This document shows positions 58,032-64,000 of a stretch of DNA of 64,000 bases, piece after piece (positions within the stretch are counted from its first letter, which is position 1; the number at the start of each line of letters is the position of its first letter). Source of the DNA: Anaerotignum lactatifermentans DSM 14214 (GTDB taxonomy: Bacteria; Bacillota; Clostridia; Lachnospirales; Anaerotignaceae); NCBI RefSeq assembly GCF_900142265.1, contig NZ_FRAH01000012.1, positions 1 through 64,000 on the forward strand, written 5' to 3'. The notes beneath the pieces are model-generated. The model saw nothing but the letters and a program-made list of their open reading frames with translations. It was not told the DNA's origin and ran no database searches. Position numbers and translations under genes: made by a program.

Positions 58032-58052
58032 GAGACCCGCTAATTCGCTCAA

Positions 58053-58078
58053 AAAATGTCCGTTGTAAAGTGAAGGGG
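58053..58078 (+). repeat. 26-bp inverted repeat, copy 2
   Basis: Identical to the reverse strand of 45,228-45,253. Here it follows the sigma-like gene; the other copy precedes oriT-mobC. The two copies are inverted over 12.85 kb and could serve in inversion or mark a past one. Confidence 0.9.
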
Positions 58079-58551
58079 TCAATCAAGACCGGCTTCACAG
58101 TACCTTGAAAACAGAATATCCAGTGCTGCGGATCTTTCCTCTTTTCTCGAAGCGACTTGCCTTCTGCCGCCAAGACCTTCCTCACGGAAGCGAGCGATCA
58201 GCAGAGAGGCTAAACTGCCGTGTGGTGCGGCTGTTCGCCATGATGGAGAAGTTGGGTATAATGATACTTCCGTTCCCGGATTGCCGGGGGCGGCTCGGAG
58301 CGTTCCTCGGAGGGGTGAGAGTCCCATGATACCGATTAACCGTTGGTAGTCCGTAGCATTCCCGGAGCCGCGAGGCTCTTCTGGCAGGGGTGCGAGCTGC
58401 AAATATGCCGGAACACGAAACAAACCAATTAGCTACATTCAGCATACAAGTTTTCAGGATGAAAACTATGTGGCGGAGTGTCCCTAACCGGCGCTCCGCC
58501 ATATCCTTTTGTCCTGAATACAATTCACATCATCAGGGAGGTGTTTGTAAT
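58079..58551 (+). other. Structured noncoding region before the recombinase block
   Basis: No gene is supportable in these 473 bases. GCGGCTC (near 58,290) can pair with GAGCCGC (near 58,365), while the latter is also part of a local GAGCC-GCGA-GGCTC hairpin, giving two alternative folds. Further on are AGTTTTCA-GGA-TGAAAACT (58,449-58,467) and TGGCGGAG...CTCCGCCA (58,471-58,501). A TATAAT at 58,257 lacks a good -35. Regulatory RNA, leader or recombination site are possible. Confidence 0.45.
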
Positions 58552-58794
58552 ATGATGAGCGTAGAAACCATGAGAAGCGTCAACCCGAAGACGGTTGACC
58601 GCAGTACCCTTGTCCAGCGGGACAGCATCCGGCTTGAGCCTGCGGCTGCGCAGGATGACCGGCTGCGGGATTTTATCCGACAGATCAGAAACCCGTATTG
58701 CTATCTGGACGGGAAGACCGTCGTGAAGATCAGCTTCTCGAAGACAGACACCACCTTGGAGGACTGTCTGGAACATTATCTGAGAGGACTTTGA
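58552..58794 (+). CDS. Small TnpW-like protein
   Basis: This 80-residue protein (MMSVETMRSVNPKTVDRSTL...) ends with a domain FIRQIRNPYCYLDGKTVVKISFSKTDTTLEDCLEHYLRGL. That has the strand-helix ending of the TnpW-type small proteins found before recombinases in Tn1549-like elements; assignment is tentative. A GGGAGGTG site lies 10-12 bases before tandem ATGs. A tiny 20-codon frame follows at 58,798-58,860 and is not counted as a gene. Confidence 0.55.
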   Translation: MMSVETMRSVNPKTVDRSTLVQRDSIRLEPAAAQDDRLRDFIRQIRNPYCYLDGKTVVKISFSKTDTTLEDCLEHYLRGL

Positions 58795-58828
58795 TTATGA
58801 ACAAACTGAATCTTTTCGCCCGGTTCTA

Positions 58829-58857
58829 TGGACAAGCGATTGAGCCTGTGATACAAT
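58829..58857 (+). promoter_or_regulatory. Promoter of the recombinase operon
   Basis: TGGACA (58,829-58,834), 17 bases, TACAAT (58,852-58,857), with TGA before the -10 making an extended -10. A hairpin AGCCGC...GTGGCT (58,889-58,916) with a weak T tail lies in the 5' leader before the recombinase ATG at 59,004. Confidence 0.6.
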
Positions 58858-59003
58858 GAAGTCAGGTCAAAAAAGAATACATGGACTAAGCCGCTGCCCT
58901 TGAGGGTCATGTGGCTTTATCGTGTTTTCCTCATACAAGAAGCAGAAGCCTTCGTCTTTCTGATTTGATGTATCACACCAAACAGAAAACGGAGGTTATT
59001 TTT

Positions 59004-60638
59004 ATGCCCGGAAAAGTTTACCGGACGGCGATTTACTGCCGCCTGTCCCGTGAAGACGGGGACAAAGTTGAAAGCAACTCCATCGCAAGCCAAAGAGCCA
59101 TTTGCGAGGACTACATTGCACGGCATGACGATCTGGAAATCGTCTGCGAGCCGTTCGTTGACGATGGTTATAGCGGCGTTTCCTTCAATCGTCCGAACTT
59201 CAAAAAACTCGAAGACGCAATCCGCAAAGGCGCGATTGACTGCATCGTGGTCAAAGACCTCAGCCGCTTTTCGAGAAACTACATCGACGGCGGGCGGTAT
59301 CTGGAAAAGATATTCCCGCAGCTCGGCATCCGCTTTATCGCGGTCAACGACGCTTACGATAGTCTGACCGGCGATCCGCAGTCGGATTCCTTTGTTATCC
59401 CGTTCAAAAACCTCATCAACGACTCCTACTGCAAGGATATTTCCATGAAAATTCGATCCAGCTTGGAGGTCAAGCAAAAGAACGGTGAGTTCGTCGGGGC
59501 GTTCGCTCCCTATGGCTACAAGAAATCGCCGGATAACAAAAACCAGCTCATCGTCGATGGGGCTGTCAGCGAGTATGTGCAGATGATCTTTGCCATGTAC
59601 AAGGACGGCTTCTCCATCGGCCGCATTGCCGCAAGGCTGAATCAGATGGGTGTGCTTTCCCCTATGGAGTATAAGCACTCGGCGGGGGTGAAGTTCGATA
59701 CCGTCTTCAAGACCGGCGACACTGCAAAGTGGACTTACAAAGCTGTCCAGCGCATCCTCACCAATGAGGTATATATCGGTGTTCTTGCCCAAGGCAAGCG
59801 CGGTACGCCAAACTACAAGGTGCGCGTTGTGCAGCCGAAAGACGAAACCGAGTGGGTCAAAGTCGAGGGGGCGCATGAATCGCTTGTTTCTTATGAAGAT
59901 TTCATGGCCGTCAAGACCATGATGAAGCGGGATATGCGCTGCTCGCCTGATCAGGACGAGGCACACCTGTTTTCCGGCTTCCTGTTCTGCGGAGACTGCC
60001 AGCAGTCCATGACACGCAAGACCGTCCCGTCGAAGACAAAGAAATACATCTACTATGTCTGCTCGACGAACAAACATAGCCGGACCTGCAGCCCGCACAG
60101 CATCAGCGCAAAAGAGGTTGAGGAAAAGGTGTTTCGCGCCATCCATGACCAGATCGAGCTTGTGGTCAATCTGGAAAAAGCGCTTGAGATGATTGAGAGG
60201 CTTCCTTCCCAGAATCGTAAAGCGTTTAACTATGAGGCGCAGATTGCGAAGCTCGAAGAAGAGATTGAGCGGTATCAGAAGCTCAAGCTCCGGCTCTACG
60301 AAGACCTCTCGGACGGGATCATCGACAAGTCGGAATACTTTGAGTTCCGCAACAGCTACACCAAGATCATCGAGGAAAAACAGGAAGCCCTTCTCCGCGT
60401 GAAAAAGGAAATGAAGCAGTCGGTTACAACCGGGGCTACTGAACGAAATTGGGTCACGCTCTTTAAGCAGTATGAAAACATTGAAGAACTGAACCGCCGC
60501 GTCCTCATGGCGCTGGTTGACCGCATCCTGATTTATGAGGATCACGCGATAGAGATTGTCTTCAAGTACAAAGACGAGTATCAGCAGACACTTGAATATG
60601 TTCTCGGCTATGCCGACGAACTTGCCGTTGCCGGATAA
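59004..60638 (+). CDS. Large serine recombinase 1
   Basis: This 544-residue recombinase has the resolvase catalytic domain at the N-terminus (nucleophile Ser15 in YCRLSREDGD), and the active-site helix region IVVKDLSRFSRNYIDGG near 85. The recombinase domain follows (GAFAPYGYKKSPD onward). A zinc ribbon lies near 325-365 (FCGDCQQSMT...CSTNKHSRTC) and a coiled coil near 410-470. ATG 59,004 follows ACGGAGG. First of three tandem recombinases that probably excise and integrate the element together. Confidence 0.93.
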   Translation: MPGKVYRTAIYCRLSREDGDKVESNSIASQRAICEDYIARHDDLEIVCEPFVDDGYSGVSFNRPNFKKLEDAIRKGAIDCIVVKDLSRFSRNYIDGGRYLEKIFPQLGIRFIAVNDAYDSLTGDPQSDSFVIPFKNLINDSYCKDISMKIRSSLEVKQKNGEFVGAFAPYGYKKSPDNKNQLIVDGAVSEYVQMIFAMYKDGFSIGRIAARLNQMGVLSPMEYKHSAGVKFDTVFKTGDTAKWTYKAVQRILTNEVYIGVLAQGKRGTPNYKVRVVQPKDETEWVKVEGAHESLVSYEDFMAVKTMMKRDMRCSPDQDEAHLFSGFLFCGDCQQSMTRKTVPSKTKKYIYYVCSTNKHSRTCSPHSISAKEVEEKVFRAIHDQIELVVNLEKALEMIERLPSQNRKAFNYEAQIAKLEEEIERYQKLKLRLYEDLSDGIIDKSEYFEFRNSYTKIIEEKQEALLRVKKEMKQSVTTGATERNWVTLFKQYENIEELNRRVLMALVDRILIYEDHAIEIVFKYKDEYQQTLEYVLGYADELAVAG

Positions 60639-60653
60639 AGGAGGGATGAGCGT

Positions 60654-62363
60654 ATGGCACGAAAAAGCAGAAAAATCGCAGCCGCAGAGCCGGTTTGCGA
60701 AGCAGCACCGCTGCAAATCTTCCCGACAGCCATTTATGCCCGTCTTTCCGTGGAGAACAGCGGCAAATCTGAAAAAGTGGATGTCATCACCAATCAGATT
60801 AAGATATGTAAGTCCTATATTGCCGGTTGCCCGTATCTCGATCTCGTCGATGTCTATGTGGATAACGGACGGACGGGGACGGTTTTCGACAGGCCGGAGT
60901 TTAACCGCCTGATGACCGACATCAAGAGCGGCAGGATTAAATGCCTCGTAGTCCGCGATCTCAGCCGTTTTGGCCGTGACTACATAGAAACCGGCACCTA
61001 CCTTGAGCGCATTTTCCCGCAGATTGGCTTGCGGTTTATTGCTATCAAGGAGCACTATGACAACTTCGATACGGACAGCTCGAACGAGAGCCTGATGATT
61101 CCGCTGCAAAACATGATAAACGCCCTCTACTCAAAGGATATTTCCCGCAAAGTCTCCACTGCCCTGAAAGCGCAGATGGAGCAAGGGACATTCCAGAAGC
61201 GAAACCTCCCGTATGGCTATCGGTGGAATGAAGAACACACAAACATGGTCATTGACGAAGAGACGGCGCAGTATGTGCGGCTCATGTTCCAGTGGAAAAT
61301 CGAGGGATGGTCAATCCCCATGATCCTCGATGAGCTTGACCGGATGGGAGCGCCAAATACGGAGCTGCGGAAGCGGCAGACCGGAACCCGCAAAGGCGAT
61401 GGATGCTCCTGCAAAGGCTGGTACAGTTCAACGCTGTACGGCATCCTGACCAATCCGCATTATGTGGGCGATACCGTCCTTGGCCGCTCCATGCAAGCAA
61501 TCTACAAGGGCATCAAGTCCCATAATGTCAAGGATAAGGACGAGTGGATTGTGTTCCCGAACACCCATGAGGCAATTATCTCCCGTGAGGACTTCCAGAA
61601 GGTGCAGGACATCATCCAAGCGGCTTCTGAGGCTCGGCAGACGAGTATGCAGAAGACCGATGAAATCCGAGCAACGCTCGTCAACCTGTTCGAGGGTAAA
61701 ATCGTCTGTGCTGACTGTGGGAAGAAGATGTACTTTCACCGCAAGAGGATCGACAAGGACAAGCGGGGACGCTGGTATGCCTACTATGAGTGCAGCACTT
61801 CGGTCAACAGGCGATATGAGCACTGTACCTCTCATTACACGAGGCAGGACACGCTTGAAGCCAATGTCCTCCATGCAATTCAGCTTCAAGTTGAGGCTGC
61901 GCTTGACTATGACAAGCTGTTGGACAAGCTCAGGGGCAGCGAGGGCGAGAAAAACATCCGCGATCAGCAGAATGCCCTCATTACCAGCCTGAATCTGCGG
62001 CTCAACGGCGTTTCCAAGAAGCGAACTCGCCTCTATGAGGATTACGCCGAGGGGCTTCTGGATGAAGAGGAATACGCCTTTGCCAAAAAGAGCTACGACG
62101 AGCAATATGCCGATCTGTCCCGCCGTCTGGATGAGGCGGTGCAGCGCCGGAGCAAGTTTGCCGAGGCCATGTCGGTAGATAACAAATGGATTTCCCTGAT
62201 GAAATCCGTTAGTACGGCAACGCAGCTTTCTCAGGACTTGGTAGACGAGACGATTGAGCTGGTCAGAGTCCATGAGGGCAGCGCTGTGGAGCTGGTCATG
62301 AAGTACAGCGACATCTACGAGCAGACCATTCAGAGTATCAATGAAGTACAGGAGGCGATGTAA
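60654..62363 (+). CDS. Large serine recombinase 2
   Basis: This 569-residue recombinase has a 20-residue Ala/Lys-rich extension before the catalytic domain; the nucleophile is Ser32 in YARLSVENSG. The VVRDLSRFGRDYIETG helix is near 105. The zinc ribbon is CADCGKKMYF...CSTSVNRRYEHC near 350-390, followed by the coiled-coil. It starts 15 bases after recombinase 1, with AAAGGAGGG before the ATG. All catalytic residues seem present, so it is likely active. Confidence 0.93.
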   Translation: MARKSRKIAAAEPVCEAAPLQIFPTAIYARLSVENSGKSEKVDVITNQIKICKSYIAGCPYLDLVDVYVDNGRTGTVFDRPEFNRLMTDIKSGRIKCLVVRDLSRFGRDYIETGTYLERIFPQIGLRFIAIKEHYDNFDTDSSNESLMIPLQNMINALYSKDISRKVSTALKAQMEQGTFQKRNLPYGYRWNEEHTNMVIDEETAQYVRLMFQWKIEGWSIPMILDELDRMGAPNTELRKRQTGTRKGDGCSCKGWYSSTLYGILTNPHYVGDTVLGRSMQAIYKGIKSHNVKDKDEWIVFPNTHEAIISREDFQKVQDIIQAASEARQTSMQKTDEIRATLVNLFEGKIVCADCGKKMYFHRKRIDKDKRGRWYAYYECSTSVNRRYEHCTSHYTRQDTLEANVLHAIQLQVEAALDYDKLLDKLRGSEGEKNIRDQQNALITSLNLRLNGVSKKRTRLYEDYAEGLLDEEEYAFAKKSYDEQYADLSRRLDEAVQRRSKFAEAMSVDNKWISLMKSVSTATQLSQDLVDETIELVRVHEGSAVELVMKYSDIYEQTIQSINEVQEAM

Positions 62364-62364
62364 A

Positions 62365-63975
62365 ATGGTCAAAGACTACACAATCGGCATCTACATCCGC
62401 CTCTCTATGGCTGATGAAGATACCGGGAATGGCAGCAAAGCGGAAAGCGACAGCATCGGAAATCAGCGTATGCTCATCAACCGCTACCTTGACAACCATC
62501 CGACACTCTCCAAATATCCGAGGCTTGAGTTCGCGGATGATGGATATACCGGTACGAATTTTCACCGGCCTCAGTTTGCCGCGATGATGGAGAAAGTCCG
62601 GCACGGCGAGATCAACCTGATCTGCGTCAAAGACTTTTCCCGTTTTTCTCGTGATTACATTGAGACGGGGAATTATCTCGAATGTACCTTCCCGTTTATG
62701 GGCGTTCGCTTCATCTCCATCAACGACGGGTATGACAGCGACGATTACAAGGGAACAACCGGCGGTCTTGAGGTCGTCATGCGCAGCATCATCTATGCGG
62801 CGTACAGCAAGGATCTCTCGGTCAAAACGACAACGGCCAAAACCCAGATGATGAAGCAGGGCAAGTATGTGGGCGGTTACGCTCCCTACGGCTATGTGCT
62901 TCACCCGGAAATCCGCAACAAGCTCAAGCTTGACCCGGAGGCCGCCAAGGTCGTGCGCAGGGTCTTCGATGAAGCCCTTGATGGCAGGAATACCTCACAG
63001 ATTGCCCTTGGCCTGAACGATGACAACATTCCGACGCCGGGGCAGTATTTCAAGGGGAAACATCCTGACAAGAAGAAATTCAGCCGCATGAGCGACAAGA
63101 TAAGCTGGACGGCATCTATGGTCTACAAGATCATCGTCAACTATGTCTATACCGGTGCAACGGTAGGCCACAGGCGCAAATCCGGTGGTGTCGGCTCACG
63201 AAAGAGCATCGCTCAGGATCAGGAAGACTGGATTGTTGTTGAGGGAATGCACGAAGCCATTGTCAGCAAGGATGAGTTTGAGCTGGCTCAGGCTGTTATC
63301 CGGGGCGGCGAGAAGAATCCCAAAAGGAATCTGCGCTATTATCCCCTCAAAGGTCTTGTGTGCTGCGGCAACTGCAAACGCGCCCTTACCCGGCGAAAGC
63401 TCCGAAATGAGGGCGGATATTTCTATCAGTGTACCCACTCAACGCATGACCGCGATACGGATTGCCCGGTTGGTGAAAGATACAGCGAGGCATGGATTGA
63501 GGACACTGCTTACAAAGCGATTGGGCAAATGCTCACACTGGTCGAAAAGAGAGCTGTCAAAGAACATGAGATCAGCAAGCGCAGGAAATCTGCCATCACA
63601 GAATGCGCGGACACAATCCGCGATTTGCAGAAACAGTCCGAACAACTCAAGGCAGTGAAGCTCCGGCTGTATGAGAAATACACTTCCGGCAGCATCACAA
63701 AGGCTGAATACCTCAAGCGGAAAGCAGAGACGGATGCGAAGATGTCTGAGAATGAAGAAGCAATCCGGCAAGGCCATGAGCGGATGCAAGAGCTTGACTC
63801 TGAACATCCCTGTTCGGATGAAAGGCTTGATGCGGTGCTCGGCGAATACCAGAAAGGCGAAGGACTTACATACGAGCTTGCTCATGCTCTAATCTCCGCT
63901 ATCTATGTTCATGGGCATGACAGCATCGAAATCGTCTGGATGTTCAAAGACATCTTTGAGGATGCAGAAATCTAA
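62365..63975 (+). CDS. Large serine recombinase 3
   Basis: This 536-residue recombinase has the nucleophile Ser14 in YIRLSMADED and VKDFSRFSRDYIETGNYLE near 85. The recombinase domain begins GGYAPYGYVLHPE, the zinc ribbon is CCGNCKRALTR...CTHSTHDRDTDC near 335-370, and a coiled coil follows. It starts one base after the stop of recombinase 2. The window ends 25 bases later; no attachment site could be identified in that stretch. Confidence 0.93.
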   Translation: MVKDYTIGIYIRLSMADEDTGNGSKAESDSIGNQRMLINRYLDNHPTLSKYPRLEFADDGYTGTNFHRPQFAAMMEKVRHGEINLICVKDFSRFSRDYIETGNYLECTFPFMGVRFISINDGYDSDDYKGTTGGLEVVMRSIIYAAYSKDLSVKTTTAKTQMMKQGKYVGGYAPYGYVLHPEIRNKLKLDPEAAKVVRRVFDEALDGRNTSQIALGLNDDNIPTPGQYFKGKHPDKKKFSRMSDKISWTASMVYKIIVNYVYTGATVGHRRKSGGVGSRKSIAQDQEDWIVVEGMHEAIVSKDEFELAQAVIRGGEKNPKRNLRYYPLKGLVCCGNCKRALTRRKLRNEGGYFYQCTHSTHDRDTDCPVGERYSEAWIEDTAYKAIGQMLTLVEKRAVKEHEISKRRKSAITECADTIRDLQKQSEQLKAVKLRLYEKYTSGSITKAEYLKRKAETDAKMSENEEAIRQGHERMQELDSEHPCSDERLDAVLGEYQKGEGLTYELAHALISAIYVHGHDSIEIVWMFKDIFEDAEI

Positions 63976-64000
63976 TAGGCTGAATGTTACAAGCCGTTCA

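Noticed and set aside
58234-58262. Promoter around TATAAT 58,257
   Set aside because: No -35 resembling TTGACA at 16-18 bases; kept only as a remark.
58200-58450. Group II intron fragment
   Set aside because: No domain V-like hairpin or GUGYG start could be found and no intron-encoded protein is near.
58798-58860. 20-codon frame MNKLNLFARFYGQAIEPVIQ
   Set aside because: Very short, overlaps the recombinase promoter, and no evidence for translation; could be a remnant.
58917-61109. 730-codon minus-strand frame
   Set aside because: Antisense to recombinases 1 and 2 and without motifs or a start signal.
1-64000. CRISPR arrays, tRNA and rRNA genes
   Set aside because: No regular spaced repeats, tRNA-like cloverleaf or rRNA sequence was noticed on reading; a tRNAscan or CRISPR search was not possible.
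63976-64000. Right attachment site
   Set aside because: Only 25 bases follow the last recombinase and no match to the left edge was found, so an att site cannot be supported.

Overview
The window looks like one integrative and conjugative element (ICE) of the Tn1549/CTn type from a gut Clostridia (Oscillospiraceae- or Lachnospiraceae-like host). The basis is the gene set and its order: RepA-like initiator, PcfB, VirD4, Maff2 pilin, VirB6, PrgI, VirB4, NlpC/P60, DUF4315, DUF4366, topoisomerase III, ArdC-like, TTRAP and ArdA, plus three tandem large serine recombinases at the right end. Base composition is moderately GC-rich, with AT-richer patches in the cargo. The host assignment is inference. 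No rRNA, tRNA or CRISPR was seen.

Layout. (1) 1-21.5 kb, plus strand: a promoter followed at once by a terminator-like leader, then the replication/conjugation operon, including two DNA methyltransferases and an ArdA antirestriction fusion. (2) 21.4-22.9 kb: a flavin reductase/HxlR cassette between two ~200-bp imperfect direct repeats. (3) 22.9-41.9 kb, minus strand: a complete type 1 BREX phage-defence locus (regulator, brxA, brxB, brxC, two unknown genes, pglX, YjcQ-like, AlbA_2/HATPase-like regulator, pglZ, brxL) followed by a DinG-type helicase. (4) 42-45.3 kb: a small SLOG/regulator module, the relaxase and MobC genes and a probable oriT. (5) 45.3-56 kb, minus strand: stress and nucleotide-related cargo (VWA protein, YolD, reductase, GrpB-cytidine deaminase fusion, Y-family polymerase, two P-loop kinases, macrodomain protein, unknowns), headed by an XRE repressor and an ImmA/IrrE peptidase. 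(6) 56-58 kb, plus strand: a divergent operon with a second ImmA-like protein, a zinc ribbon and a sigma-70-like factor. (7) 58-64 kb: a structured noncoding stretch, a small protein and three serine recombinases.

How it works together (inference): the recombinases excise and integrate the element. Relaxase/MobC at oriT, with VirD4, VirB4, VirB6, PrgI and the cell-wall hydrolase, transfer it. ArdA and the element's methyltransferases protect it on entry. BREX then defends the host against phage. The XRE/ImmA pair over a nested dyad operator probably couples the cargo to DNA damage or stress. The most unusual points are the unrecognised gene pair inside BREX, the apparent exchange of the pglX specificity segment, and a perfect 26-bp inverted repeat (45,228-45,253 and 58,053-58,078); flipping the DNA between its copies would place the sigma-like gene directly upstream of oriT-mobC-mobA.
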